Notes under the pieces: generated by a model
Databases searched by the model: none
Told to the model about the DNA's origin: nothing
What the model saw: the letters and a program-made list of their open reading frames with translations, nothing else
Source of the DNA: Haemonchus contortus
Taxonomy: Eukaryota > Nematoda > Chromadorea > Rhabditida > Trichostrongylidae
DNA: 64,000 bases
NCBI GenBank assembly: GCA_000469685.2
Contig: LS997562.1
Coordinates: forward strand, 24,047,802-24,111,801
Reading direction: 5' to 3'
Part shown: in pieces, positions 1 through 12,021 of the stretch
Layout: each line of letters begins with the position of its first letter
Numbering within the stretch: the first letter of the stretch is position 1
Position numbers and translations under genes: made by a program

Positions 1-300
1 TCGAGCCCGGATCAATACCAGCCCAGGCCAACCAAGCCTTCCATACCTCTGGGGTCGGTAAAATGGTGTTAGGCACGTGTGGGAGGATAAAAGCAGTGAC
101 TTTTAAATCGACTAGCTACCGCAAATTATTGCTTAGACAACATGCGCATTCATTAAGCCACTACGATTATGAATTGAGACGAATGCGGAGGCGCATCCCT
201 CAGACGGGATTGATGAAGCCAAAAACCTCACCCAAACGATTGCCGATGTGGAATTGAGGAAATAACATGTTCATCTACCCCATTCTAAGCAAGTGATGAA
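1..300. repeat. Degenerate dispersed repeat, copy 1
   Basis: No gene is recognisable here. The stretch from about 45 to 280 (a CATGCGCATTCATTAAGCC core, then GGCGCATCCCTCAG) resembles 3090-3280 in the order of its motifs, so both are probably old copies of one dispersed repeat. The short open frames inside do not look like conserved protein. Confidence 0.3.
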
Positions 301-1435
301 AGCGAAACACTCACATTGGGAGTTTGGCGACTGCAACGGAGCACTGGCTGTTTCCATATCTTCCACAACGGAGGATGTCGCTTCTAAAGCCTCAGAGGCT
401 TCAGCGACCTCTTCACTGTCGTCCTCACTTGTTTCTTTGCTGTCCATCGTCCAAGTTCTCGAATATTTTAAACTTAAATGAAAAAAGACCTCAGCGCTAC
501 GGTACTTAAACTACTTTTTCTGTTATTCACTATGTACACTGCAATTCACGGCGACACGTATCGAACGGTGGGGCCAGGATGGCTTTAGGGTTTTTAACTA
601 CAAGTAGGGTGGTCCTGTGTTCAGGGTTGTACTTACACTCCTTAACTAAAAAAGTTTTCGTGCTTACTCTCCTTTGGGCGTAAAGGTTCCCTGATTGTAT
701 GGAGCTTTGTGGTGGGGGAGGTTTGGTTTGGTAGAGTGTTCGGGATGATTCTTTGCAGTGTTTCCATGCTTTAGGACTCGTACAGCAGCACTAACCTAAG
801 CCTTGAAGTAGAAGGTTTCGAGACAATTTTTTATCCTCTTCTCTGTAATTGACGACTTGATGCGCATTCAATTTACAGGCTGAGCATACTACTCGACTAA
901 TTATCAAAGAGGTTAGGATCTAAGTCACCCTTGCCTTCTAGGGTTATTCTTCAGCTTTTATTAGCTGGTATCTTTTTGTGTAGCTAGGGCTGGAGGGTCG
1001 ACAGGTCCTCTTCTAATCAGGGGCCACGCGGAGGAGTCTAGTGAGTTAATATCTGTAAAGCAGGATGACCGCTCCTATCCCTTAACCAGTCGGGCCGCCC
1101 AGCTAACGCCGGGCTTCCCTCCTTCTAATGGGTTCGCCCGGCTACGCCGGGCGCTCCTCCTTCCTCTGAGAAATTTGCTATGCGCAAATAACACTTCGGA
1201 TTCTACTTTTTCTTTGAAAGCTGTACACCCTCAGTATTAGCTTCAAATTGTGAGCGATTTTTCCTGTAAGCCATCTTCGCTGTGTCCGAATAGAACATCG
1301 CATAATATCACAAAGGCGGTTATTCAGAAAAAAAGTATTCAGAGACTTCATCGCGGCTGAGTCTACTATGTTAGCTACCATCAATGTTCCCAGCCAACTC
1401 CTTGTGCCTTCAAGCTTCAACGGTCTGGGTCCGAA
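301..1435. other. Intergenic, no gene seen
   Basis: No exon, RNA gene or clear mobile element was found. A G+C-rich palindromic patch at about 1088-1152 (repeated CGCCGGG/CCCGGCG motifs) looks like the end of a small repeat. A related polypyrimidine stretch occurs near 50085-50145. Confidence 0.3.
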
Positions 1436-1439
1436 CTAA

Positions 1440-2290
1440 CAGTATTTATTCACGCCCAGTCCTTTGGGGCGGAGTTTGGTCTTGCAACCTATCATCAGTG
1501 TTCCTATCCTGCCTCCTGTATTCCTACTAAGTTTGACCGCTCTAGGTCCATTTTGACATATCTCTGTAAGCCCTGCACCCTTGAGGAGTGATAATTTTCC
1601 GCTCAAACCCTCCCCCCCCCCCCCCACTGTACGCAGAGCCCGGTCCTGCCACCCATCATAAGTGTTTCCATCCTGCCATCTGTACTCTAAGCAAATTTTA
1701 ACGCTCTAGGTCCAAGTTAAAGTTTTTCCCACAAACCCCGCCCCTTGTAGGCGGAGTCCGGTCCTGGCACCCACCATAAGTATTTCCACCCTGCCGCCTG
1801 TACTCCTGCCTAATTTGAACGCTCCAGGTCCAAGTTTAAGTTTTTCACACAAACCCCGCCCCTTGTGGGCGGAGTCCGGTCCTGTCACCCACCATAAGTG
1901 TTTCCACCCTGCCGCCTGTATACCTACCAAATTTGGACGCTCTAGGTCCAAGTTTAAGTTTTTCACACAAACCCCGCCCCTTGTAGGCGGAGTCCGGTCC
2001 TGCCACCCACCATAAGTGTTTCCATCCTGCCCCCTTACACTTACCAAGTTTGAGCGCTTTAGGTCCACGGGGACAGAAGTTATGACTTTTCGCTCAATCA
2101 TTTATTTCGCACAAACCCCGCCCCCTGTGGGCGGAGTCCGGTCCTACCACCCACCATTAGTGTTCCAATCCTGCCCCCCTTACACCTACCAAATTTGAAC
2201 TCTCTAGGTCGACGGGAACCGGAGTTATGAATTTCCGGTCAAACACACACACACACAGACAAACCAACAGACACACTTAGCGCGTTATAT
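1440..2290 (-). repeat. 118-bp tandem satellite ending in CA-rich tail
   Basis: Units with the core GGCGGAGTCCGGTCCT start near 1469, 1631, 1751, 1869, 1987 and 2131. The three central steps are exactly 118 bp and the last unit carries an extra segment of about 26 bp. Each unit also contains the phrases for 'tacaggcggcagg' and 'gacctagagcg' on the minus strand. A run of 14 C lies at 1612-1625, and the block ends in a CA repeat and ATATATAGTAGGAT. Open frames inside are read-through of the repeat. The same family recurs on the plus strand near 53.1 kb and 54.7-55.2 kb. Confidence 0.8.
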
Positions 2291-2931
2291 ATAGTAGGAT
2301 AGTCGGGCAGTTAGCGTAGGCATCACTCCTGGGCGGGCATGGCTCCGGGGGCTGGAGCACCGTCTTGCTGGAAGGACCACGATTGCTTCAAAAAGCGGAG
2401 TCGGATCAATGCTTCAGTACGTCCATGAGTACGCCCTTCACGTGCATCCACTCCAACGGTCTTTGCATGTACCGTGACTCCCTAAATGGACATCATTTTG
2501 CAGTTCCTGTAACAACTTTTCCTTGAGAGCTAGCTTTTTTGATGTTACTATCGTGCAGCGATCGTTTCACTTGTTAGGGATTCCCTTTGTCGCAGAAGAT
2601 TTCCTTTCTGAGAAAACGATTAGAACGTCCTGTTTCCAGCTAGCCAAGTGGGTTAGCAGCTTTCTGCATTTTCTGGCCCTACAATGTTTGTTGAATTCGG
2701 AAATGAAGCTACATTTCTATATGCGATAGGGACGGTAATCATGCCTCTACTTGACAATCCGCCCCACTTTCAACTTTGATAAATCCTGCTCCTTTGTCGT
2801 CTCTTTGATGGGTCACCCAGGATCACAATCGGTTTGCAAACGGACCATTTTGATAGTTCTCTCTTTGGAAACACTAGCCTTTTTGCCCCTTTCTGATTTG
2901 TCTTTATCTGTTTATCGGTGTATCGTTTCAG

Positions 2932-3020
2932 GTTTCTTTGAATGCCGACCCACCAATTCATCGCACGGACCCACTAAACCTTCAAATTCCACTAAGAGTC
3001 CGAATAAGAGCCATGCTTAG
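2932..3020 (+). CDS. Possible terminal exon, unknown protein
   Basis: A good nematode acceptor (TATCGTTTCAG) ends at 2931 and is followed by an open frame of 29 residues to a TAG at 3018-3020. The encoded tail is rich in Ser, Thr, Pro and Asn (FFECRPTNSSHG, then TKPSNSTKSPNKSHA) with one Cys. No upstream exon could be joined and no family was recognised, so this may be chance. The support is only the acceptor and the composition. Confidence 0.2.
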
Positions 3021-3074
3021 GATATCGAACCCCGAAACGGTATCAGCCTAGGCAAATGGCTAATCGGTACCAGC

Positions 3075-3285
3075 TCAATCGCAAACCTTGAACGGATTGA
3101 AGGCTTGGTTGACCAGACGGGTAAAGGTACTGGCATGTCACATGAGGTTGCTCCTTCAAACCATTCTACGTGGTGGCATACGCATCCATAACATCACTAT
3201 GATTTTATCCGGAAGTCGAAGACGGAACGCATCCCAGAAAGCCAGGCGCGATCAAGCCAGGACCTTGATCTTTTAGGCTTGACTT
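3075..3285. repeat. Degenerate dispersed repeat, copy 2
   Basis: Its motif order is similar to 45-280: CATACGCATCCAT, then CACTATGATT, then GAACGCATCCC. It is probably another diverged copy of the same family. It is flanked by GGTATCAGCCTAGGC, which resembles the first 30 bases of the window. Confidence 0.3.
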
Positions 3286-3348
3286 GTTCAGCCTTAATTA
3301 CATTTGCCTATTTGGCATGATAATGAACGTGATTCACCACTCTCGCAG

Positions 3349-3559
3349 CCCTTCCTCCGGAGAAACGGCGCATATAACTGTCGAGGTTGCCGATGGCTCC
3401 TCTCGGTTTATCCTGAATCAGGGTCACTACGATGGTGTAACCGTGGCTAGTCATGCCAGGGTCCGGGAACTTCTCCCCTCACACGGCATCGCACACGCCG
3501 CACCCGCCGCCTATCGCAGGATTGCGATGGAAGATTGGAGCGCGCAATTCATGAGGTAG
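3349..3559 (+). CDS. Possible exon or coding relic, unknown protein
   Basis: An open frame follows an acceptor-like CTCTCGCAG and runs to a TAG at 3557-3559. Its composition is locally G+C-richer than its neighbours and it reads like coding sequence (AHITVEVADGSSRF, then VRELLPSHG). No family was recognised and no partner exon was found. It could equally be a fragment of a mobile element. Confidence 0.2.
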
Positions 3560-6500
3560 GGAGTCCTTTAATTATTTGAATTGGCTGGCCGCTCTTTTCA
3601 AATCCAATGCGATCTCGATCGTCGTTTACATAGGAGGAGTCATTTTAATTAATCAAGTCTAATAAACATGTAAACTAAAGAGAAAGAGAAGACAAAACGA
3701 TAAAAAACAATGAAAAAGCAAGCCAGTCAAGGAAAAACATCGCGTCCTATCGATTGGCGGGGAGTACGGTAGTTGCAGTGACATTTGCCGCATGCCGCAA
3801 GGGAGAATGCCGCGATAGGAGAGAAGTTCCGTTACCCGTCATGCCAGGATCGTTATGTTTAGCCATCCGCTCCGTAATAATGGATTGAGGTTGATCCTGC
3901 TCTCTCAGTGGCATCCGACCACCCACGTAGGGGTAGAAGCTCTGTAAATGTATGGCGGGAGGAATCGATGGTATGTATGCACATGAATTTGGCAGATTTA
4001 TTAAATTCAAAGAAAATATGTCTAGTAAGAAATATCGTCATATTTTCCGGAGTTCTTATTGTAGCGAAGAGCTTTTTTAGCGGGAAACAGTTCGCTCGTC
4101 GACATATCGTCGGTCTCAGCATCGCTGGATTTTGGATTCTGGAGCAATTATGCTAGAACCACTCGGAAGTATCAAACAGATAAACCCGTTCTCTTCTCGA
4201 GGCCGTACTGACCTTTGATCGTGTTCGTTTACTGTCTCCGTTTTTCACTAACTCCGCAGACACATGTACTTCATCTCTGTCGTCCTGAAAAGATGCATTC
4301 AAGCGTTGCATACAATCAGTCATACATCAGCTGTAGGACGCAAGATTACGTTTGTAGTTTGTTGATACGCGGGTTATCGCCTACAATTTTGTACTGATTG
4401 GAGCCACGTACTGATAAGCTGCCCACCAAAATTATTGGGAGTGAGCAAAATATTTCCCGAATGAAGAATCACCCGTAGTTTGCGCCCGATTTCAAAAAAA
4501 AAACACCAGAATACAGTGTAAAGAAGATTAGGAATATGGTGACGAGCAAAGGTGGTGTATGGCTAATTCTCGCTTTATCAAGGTATCTTCTTCTGCATCC
4601 CGAATCGGTATCCGCCCCAACCAACCAAGTCATCACTGCAATTCTGATCGAAACTCGAATGTGGGACGGATACAAAACGAGGAGAATCAATACCAAAAAA
4701 GTTCAGCCTCTATACATTTCTCTTTTACGAATTGCCCATTGAGCATGTTTTCTTGCTTGCTTAAAAAAAGAGTAAGTCTAGGAGTGACGTGAACATTCCC
4801 CTTGAAAGCTTAGTCTCTCTGCAACGCACAGCTCTGACACCCCTGGTTGGCACCTTCCAATCACAGAGTAAAGATGTTCAACAGGAAGGTACTCTCTTGC
4901 TATGTCTGACATTACAGAACGTCGCCGGCCTCAATTTTTGTTTTCCACATTGCCATATCTTTAAAACTATCAACATCGCCCTTCCTCCTCCTCCTACCTC
5001 CCTTTTCCTCGCCTTTGCTGTGAGGTGACCGTTGTTTATAAAAAATTGTTTATAAAGACTTACCGGAATTGCGCTTGGGACAGGTTCGTACCTTGTACGT
5101 GATTCCTGTAATTAAGTTAGTTTTATCAAAAAATTCTTCCATATATAACACCTTGACCCTCTGTTGGTTTGTTGGTTCATGTTTGGCAGGAATACGAGCC
5201 GCGGGAGACGAACGCCGATGGTGGGCGGGAGGACCGAGGGTAGAGAAATGAGGGTAATCTGAAGGTGAGCAAAACTACGCAACTAATTTGGAATAAGAGG
5301 ATAATGAACCAAGTTGTCTGAGCTCACGACTTCAGCGGGCCTTCACTATGAAGTGCGGGGTGCTCACGAGTGTGTCGGGGTTGTGCGCATGTGTTTGGCC
5401 AATCCGAAGTAGGAATAAATTGCGCGGCAGGTCAAATTTAAATGTCACATAAAAAGGAAGGGGGGCCAGGCGTGAGCCAGGCGATCCGATTTGTTTCTTC
5501 GTACGTCTTTTGAGAGTTTTGTAGGTAGCACTGAGTAGTGCGCAAGAGTCTGCAGGGCTTTAAATGATTTATTGCGGATTACTACCATATACATAGTGTT
5601 TTTAACCCGATTGCTCTTCTAACCCGATTGCTATAGACTTACTTCCTTCATGGGGCCCACCATCGGCATGACGTAAAGGCGAGAGATGTCGTTTGTGGCC
5701 AGATAATCCGGTATCCAATCCTAAGAGGCATAAACAAATTTCTACAGCGCCCTTTCTCCAGTCTACTACGCTACCCTGGACAGGTAGAATCGCTGATTCA
5801 GTAGCAGTTGAGGCAGCGCAAGATACTGAGATGGCTAAGGGATGGCATGGAGCTCTAGAGGATACTGAAACTATTTTAGAACTATATGGCAAGTGAAGTT
5901 CGATATCGAAACAATTTTAGAAAATTGAAAATATGACATGTTCGGTGAAATATCTGATGGCTATTGTGGGGTTTTCGTTTTTTCTTCTAGATTGGTTCTA
6001 TCTGCGATGGATGCATTTCCGCTTGCTTTCAATTTCTGAAGTCATTCTTGATTTTCATAGCTCCCAGAGCCCATATTCCTTTACACAACTTCGACTCTAC
6101 GCTTTTACAGTCTTACTTACTGATTTCCTTTCTGGTGTAAGTATTGGTATAGCATCCTTCAGAGGCATTCGTTCTTCTGATCGTAATCTACGTGGCAAGA
6201 AGGTGGAACTGGAATTATGGATGTTGAATAGACGTCTTTCTGATATTTCCCACTTGTCGCCTTCACCTACCTACCACTTCGACGAACTTCTGGGCCAGGT
6301 TTTCTAACATTCCTGAAATTGATTGAGTGAGAAAGACTATGGAGGAAAAAGCCATGCCAGTGGATGCTTGGTGATGTGAGGGAGAAAACAAGTATGGAGA
6401 CAAAGTAGAAAAACTGTTGACTGGAGGCGCTTGGATGCGCGTATTCATACCCAGTATATTAACAGCGAGCAGATAGCTAGTTGTCTCGTTGGATGGCATA

Positions 6501-9500
6501 TCATATCGCTTATATCCCAATCAGTGCTATTTGTTATTCATTGAGTCCCATGGTCGTTACTGACTTCTTCTCGACATAAAAGACATTCAGGAACAGAAAT
6601 GTGTTCGGCTATTAAAGATACATGTAGGAATATCTCTGAGAATCCCTTAAAGGCACCGTTCACAAAATAGTTAGGGTACCTTTTTTTGACGGGAATTGAT
6701 AGAACTACTCTTGAATAAAGCGATAACAACGAAAAAAGCGCAAAAAACGATGAACAAAAAGAATAGCAAAGGGTCAAAAAAAGAGCTGGAAAGGGAGGTT
6801 GGACGAGTTCCACATTGAAATAACGGCGGTTAGGGAGTGTTCGGGCGAGAATGCACGAAGGCGACGCAATGTCTGCAATACAGACAACACACCCAATTTG
6901 CCTGACAATCTGACTGGCAGACTCTGGCAATTTGCCAAGCAGCGTATCGACTTTTCACCAACTTCGCTCCAGTGCGAATGTGGTGAAGGACAATTAGAAC
7001 TCGTAGTCAGCCTAGCAAGGGGCGGAGGCCTCCCGTACCCCACTGTTCCTGCCCTTATTGTGCCCTATCCAGCGGTTTTCCGACCTCATTCCTGCACAAA
7101 TGGTATCAGAGGGGGCTTCGAATTCAAACCATGTGCAAATCTCTGAAACCACTCTTTCGTGAACGGTGCCTTCAAGTCTCTGAAGTCTCTGGAAGACACT
7201 TTCCAATTAGAAGCTTGAAGCTTCCTTGGAATTGATTTATTCCGTTTGGGATACGCCCAAGCATTCGTTTTTTTCCAAGAATAAGTTTTTTTCTCTTTTG
7301 AGTACACGTGTGGCCTATACAATGACTTACGGTGGCTAGTCGATGTACTAGTTAGGACTTTTATAGGGCAAGCCTGGTACCGATTAAACGACCCCAGTAG
7401 AATGTAAGGCATCGTCTCATGTAGGCAGGTATCGTCATCAGAAGCGTATACGAGATTCGATCTCAATGAGGTGATAGTAAACCACTTGAAATTTTGTCTC
7501 TCCGCTAGCTGGGGCAGAAGACTAATCTGAAGTTGTGGCTTTGATCCCTTCGCCTCGCATGAATCGGGGTTGGCATATCCATGTAAGTCACAACCCAAAA
7601 AAAGATCACTTCCACCGGTCTAATTATTAAAATGATTACGTGGTGTTCGTCGTAAAGGCCATCAAGACGAAGTATGACTTTGAAAAGCAAGAGTGATGGT
7701 CAAGGCACTCACTCTGTAGCTGCTGTACTTATTTTTACTGTCGAAGGTCGTGGTACTTGACTGTTGTCTTTAGGTAAGTTATCTGAAAGTTGTTACTAAC
7801 TCATTTGAGCGATTAGATGGTACGATTTTTCAAAGAAAATATGTAGTTTCATGAGGACAGGAAGGTTCCTCCAACATTCTGGGGAACTTTTGAGTTGGCG
7901 CTGCTCATCGAACGTTCCTGCCCAGGTCTTCTCTATCCAGTAAAGCCTAGCGCTGACAGCTGATAGGTATCAGGTGTTTTAAGCGTTTTTTGCATTTGGA
8001 AATCGAAGAAAATCTGGAGCGAGCATTGGACACTATTTCCTGTTCCTTCTATTAATGTGGGTCCGTTGCTACACTCATGGAGAGAGCAGCTGGTGTTCGC
8101 TACTACTGTTTACTACGTCGGGTTAATCCATCGAGTGCTGGAGCGCTGTTAAGGCAATTTGCTTAATTTTCTGCAAATATATGCAATTATATACCACTTC
8201 AAAGAGTGATTCCTGTATATGGAAGTCCAGGAGAGTATTTACAAAAGTATTGAGGTCTGAAACCTGAAACTAATATCAAAACAAAGTCATGACTTACATT
8301 TTACACTGATCTCCACATCACATGAAGGTGGTGCGTTCGAGAGAAATTTTTGGACGGTAGAAAGAATATTATCTTGTGTCTGAAAGTTCCATAAAGAAAT
8401 CGAAGTACAGAGTAATATAGGCATCGGCACTTTTAAATAAGCTCTCCTCTCTTCTGTGAAAGTTGGATCTGACTAGGAACAGTCCTACTAGCTCAAGAGA
8501 AGGGGAAAGGTGTAAAAGTAGACGATCCATCCAACCATCTGTCTTCACTTGTCACTCACCGAATGTTGGGATCCCTCCTATTATTACTCCATGACTTCCT
8601 CTCTTCAAATACTACAGTAAGCTCAACAGCTACCTCTGGGCATGATCACCGTAGGAAGGAAGTCGTGGTTCAGTGTGGAATCTCGATGAGTCTTGCGAGT
8701 ATAGCGAATTCCTCAGTATCGATGACCAGATTCAGACTTTTGTTACCTCTACACATATAACGAGATAACATCGAACAAATTCGCGCTCGAACAAAGCCGA
8801 AGTTATGTGAACAAGGTGCTGATCGTGATAATCGAAATTACCCTAGGCCTGACCTTTGACTTTACTGACTTCTCCTACAGGAAGGGAAGTGGGTCCCCTT
8901 ACGAAGGGAGGCTACGTTTCAGCGCTATCAATGAACAAGAAGACTAGGGACGGTTGTAAGTCAAAAGCTCTTGACGAGTCCGAAGGTGGAGTCCACAGTA
9001 GGTGACGGGCCCGCTTCAGGCTCATCCGTTGCCGAAAGCTCAGTCGTCCGTCATGGGTGGGGCATTCAGACGATACAATCTCCGGACCCTTATAACGCAC
9101 TATCGAGGCCGTTTTCAACCCACATATGGTGTAAGACAGAATCACTGACTTATCTCAGGGTGATACCTCGAAAGCCATTTTTATCGGGAACTGTGCCTTT
9201 CAACTGAAAGACTCCAGTTCGAGAAGGCCGATTTCTTCTCGTTGCGACTTCGGTTGCCCTTCCTCGGAAGGCGGAGACTTGTGGGTGTGACTTCGTGAAC
9301 TTGAAGCTTGTGACATACCATCTTACCAAAATATGTTGCAAGATCCTGTGAGCTCAAACTAGATATAGAATGGACGCTGCTAGAAACGACGAGATGAAAC
9401 ATCTTCGACCAAACGTGAAGGCCATCAGATGCCATCGTAGACCATTTCCAAACACTCAACTCATGAGCTTTAACTTTAAAAAAGGAAAAAATTAATAAAG

Positions 9501-9780
9501 CAAATCGTCGCTCCCCTGGAGATATGGTAGTTTTCTCGATGAAATTGGGTATCAATGAAAGCATGACCCGCAACTGACCTGCTTATTCATCATAGAAAAC
9601 TGGAAGGACTGCTAGAAACCTTGAGAATGAGACTCACTCGAAACCATCCTTCAAAACAATGCAGGTCAGCAAAACATATCAATCTAAATGTTGAGGTTTC
9701 GCGACGGGCTTACGTTTTAGCAATTACAGCTAGCCCGAGCTGTCCGATGCTCTTTTTGAGAAGCGTTGCTGCAAAATGTG
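3560..9780. other. Long intergenic stretch, no confident gene
   Basis: I see no exon chain, tRNA or complete element in this 6.2-kb stretch. Open frames at 5672-5896, 6799-7146 and 9181-9573 are isolated, without good splice sites or recognisable motifs. The DNA is moderately A+T-rich throughout. Confidence 0.3.
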
Positions 9781-9785
9781 GACCT

Positions 9786-9857
9786 CGAGGTTGACCTCTT
9801 GTTTTCATCAGAGGACCTTTTGATTGTGAGTCAGAAGCGATAACCACTAAACCACAC
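9786..9857 (-). pseudogene. tRNA-Val-like relic (minus strand)
   Basis: Read on the minus strand, the D-arm/box A region (GTTTAGTGGTTATCGC) and an anticodon arm with loop CTCACAA (anticodon CAC, Val) are followed by AAAGGTCC. The anticodon stem has a C-A mismatch, and the T-arm and acceptor halves do not pair. This is therefore a decayed tRNA or tRNA-derived repeat, not a working gene. Confidence 0.4.
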
Positions 9858-10748
9858 TTAACCTAAGAGTTCAAGTAAATATTTAAGAAAACAGGCGGCA
9901 TACAGGGTTGCGATTCATTCCCTTCTTCGACAAAGTGGTTATTCTCTCATCAATACTAAAAAGCACCTTTTGCTCCTCAAACTATCCGCTTTCAGTTACC
10001 TTTGCTTGCTCTCTCTGAATCAGTGAATTTTACAAGTTCAACTAGGATGATATACGCTGCTGAAGGTCCGATGGGCCGGCGGTTAAGTCTGCTCAAGAAG
10101 CCCGAGTCTAAGATCCCTCCATTAGAGGGAGAGGGGCTTGGCCATGTCCACGCACGAGAGCGCTTTCAGGCTGGGGCATACCCTCGAACTAGGTTTACAG
10201 CTTTGCATGAGGTGTAGATTCCGGAACACACGGTATTTCATGCACCAGTTATTTAACTTGAGCATACGAGGAATTCCCACCTCTCCCTAACAGATCATAA
10301 TGCTTCAGTCTTGAAATGTTCATTTCGAAGGATTTCTTGAGACTTCGGAAAGATGGAGTTTAGCAGCTTGCAGCCCTAACTTAGTCTACAAATGATCGGT
10401 TATTCTTCTTCCACAGTACAGTATGAAGGTAAAAGGAATGCACTATTGGATAAAACAAGGAAGTAGACATTTTTTGAACTGAGCGCATGCGCTTAAAACT
10501 ACTTGAAAGATGCATAATTCTATAACCGCCATAGTTTGGCAAGATCCACTTCCTTCCGCTTCTCCGAAGACTTTAAAGCCCCCAGGTGGATGAGGCATTC
10601 TTAAGTCGCAAACAGAGATGGCAATGGAAACGATTTACCGTTGAGTTGCAAAATGGTTCAGAAAGTGGGAAAAGCTAAGAAGGACTAGTGCAAATCATTC
10701 GCTCCATTGACACTTAGTGATACTCTAGTGTCATCTTGAGATCGCACT
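9858..10748. other. Intergenic, no gene seen
   Basis: Nothing recognisable was found apart from ordinary A+T-rich sequence. One open frame at 10002-10217 has no supporting signals. Confidence 0.3.
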
Positions 10749-10900
10749 GGCTGCTTCCATAGTCCGCCGGCAGCCCGAGAGCGCTCGCGCCGGCCGGGGT
10801 ACTACTCGGCTTGCGGTAAGATTAAGTTGTAAATAAGAGGCAAGCACTGCCCCCGGTCAGCTTGCACGCTCGCAGCCAGGCCGGCGGACTATGAAAGCAG
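10749..10900. mobile_element. Diverged foldback MITE, same termini as the 40.5 and 42.4 kb copies
   Basis: It begins GGCTGCTTCCATAGTCCGCC and ends in the inverted counterpart GGCGGACTATGAAAGCAG. These are the same terminal inverted repeats as the elements at 40514-40745 and 42447-42680. The interior is different and shorter (152 bp), the last CC of the right terminus is missing, and no target duplication is visible. It sits about 140 bp left of the first inverted tRNA fragment beside the Val-tRNA array. Confidence 0.6.
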
Positions 10901-11041
10901 AAAGTTGGCTGTGGCGCGGGCGGTGGGCAGGGTCCAGTTTGGACAGGCGCGCGGAACGGGCGTTTCCCCATGCCAGTTGAGCCCTCGAGCACTCTCATAA
11001 CAGCTAAGTTCCTCGTGCTACCTCCCACCTTAGAAAAAGCC

Positions 11042-11093
11042 AGGTCCTCCCAGGGATCGAACCGACGACCTTCTGCATGTAATGCAGAAGTGA
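11042..11093 (-). pseudogene. Truncated tRNA-Val(TAC) 3' half, inverted to the array
   Basis: On the minus strand this reads as an anticodon arm (loop ATTACAT, anticodon TAC), then AGGTC, a T-arm with GGTTCGATCCC and an acceptor 3' strand ending GGGAGGACC. The 5' acceptor and D-arm are missing. The break point joins directly onto GCGAATTTCCAC, the spacer of the forward array, so the array's left boundary is a head-to-head junction of two tRNA-Val units. Confidence 0.75.
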
Positions 11094-11157
11094 TGCGAAT
11101 TTCCACAACAAACCGAGTTTTGGTTCAAAGATAATGTCTAACACGTATCTGACATGT

Positions 11158-11230
11158 GGTCCTGTGGTGTAGTGGTTATCACGTCTGCTTCACACGCAGA
11201 AGGTCGCCGGTTCGATCCCGGCCAGGACCT
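11158..11230 (+). tRNA. tRNA-Val(CAC), copy 1
   Basis: The acceptor stem pairs perfectly (GGTCCTG with CAGGACC). The D-arm is GTG/CAC, the anticodon stem TCTGC/GCAGA has loop TTCACAC (anticodon CAC), and the T-stem is GCCGG/CCGGC. All Watson-Crick stems are intact. The discriminator base after the stem is T, not the A usual for tRNA-Val. TTTT follows at 11235-11238. Later copies share this structure unless stated. Confidence 0.93.
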
Positions 11231-11301
11231 TCTCTTTTGCGAATTTCCACAACAAACCGAGTTTTGGTTCAAAGATAATGTCTAACACGTATCTGACATG
11301 T

Positions 11302-11374
11302 GGTCCTGTGGTGTAGTGGTTATCACGTCTGCTTTACACGCAGAAGGTCGCCGGTTCGATCCCGGCCAGGACCT
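11302..11374 (+). tRNA. tRNA-Val(TAC), copy 2
   Basis: Identical to copy 1 except for the wobble base: anticodon loop TTTACAC, anticodon TAC. Confidence 0.93.
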
Positions 11375-11445
11375 TCTCTTTTGCGAATTTCCACAACAAA
11401 CCGAGTTTTGGTTCAAAGATAATGTCTAACACGTATCTGACATGT

Positions 11446-11518
11446 GGTCCTGTGGTGTAGTGGTTATCACGTCTGCTTTACACGCAGAAGGTCGCCGGTT
11501 CGATCCCGGCCAGGACCT
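11446..11518 (+). tRNA. tRNA-Val(TAC), copy 3
   Basis: Loop TTTACAC, anticodon TAC; otherwise identical to copy 1. Confidence 0.93.
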
Positions 11519-11589
11519 TCTCTTTTGCGAATTTCCACAACAAACCGAGTTTTGGTTCAAAGATAATGTCTAACACGTATCTGACATGT

Positions 11590-11662
11590 GGTCCTGTGGT
11601 GTAGTGGTTATCACGTCTGCTTTACACGCAGAAGGTCGCCGGTTCGATCCCGGCCAGGACCT
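11590..11662 (+). tRNA. tRNA-Val(TAC), copy 4
   Basis: Loop TTTACAC, anticodon TAC; otherwise identical to copy 1. Confidence 0.93.
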
Positions 11663-11733
11663 TCTCTTTTGCGAATTTCCACAACAAACCGAGTTTTGGT
11701 TCAAAGATAATGTCTAACACGTATCTGACATGT

Positions 11734-11806
11734 GGTCCTGTGGTGTAGTGGTTATCACGTCTGCTTTACACGCAGAAGGTCGCCGGTTCGATCCCGGCCA
11801 GGACCT
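11734..11806 (+). tRNA. tRNA-Val(TAC), copy 5
   Basis: Loop TTTACAC, anticodon TAC; otherwise identical to copy 1. Confidence 0.93.
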
Positions 11807-11877
11807 TCTCTTTTGCGAATTTCCACAACAAACCGAGTTTTGGTTCAAAGATAATGTCTAACACGTATCTGACATGT

Positions 11878-11950
11878 GGTCCTGTGGTGTAGTGGTTATC
11901 ACGTCTGCTTTACACGCAGAAGGTCGCCGGTTCGATCCCGGCCAGGACCT
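11878..11950 (+). tRNA. tRNA-Val(TAC), copy 6
   Basis: Loop TTTACAC, anticodon TAC. The trailer reads TTCCCTTTT instead of TTCTCTTTT, and the TTTT terminator is kept. Confidence 0.93.
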
Positions 11951-12021
11951 TCCCTTTTGCGAATTTCCACAACAAACCGAGTTTTGGTTCAAAGATAATG
12001 TCTAACACGTATCTGACATGT

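Noticed and set aside
1706..2101. 131-residue minus-strand open frame with internal repeats
   Set aside because: It is read-through of the 118-bp satellite; the repeated peptide simply mirrors the DNA unit.
5672..5896. Plus-strand open frame (LWPDNPVSNPKRHK..., TETILELYGK)
   Set aside because: It reads smoothly but has no ATG, no convincing acceptor and no recognisable motif.
10822..11106. 94-residue minus-strand frame left of the tRNA array
   Set aside because: It runs through a MITE end and the truncated tRNA; no independent coding evidence.
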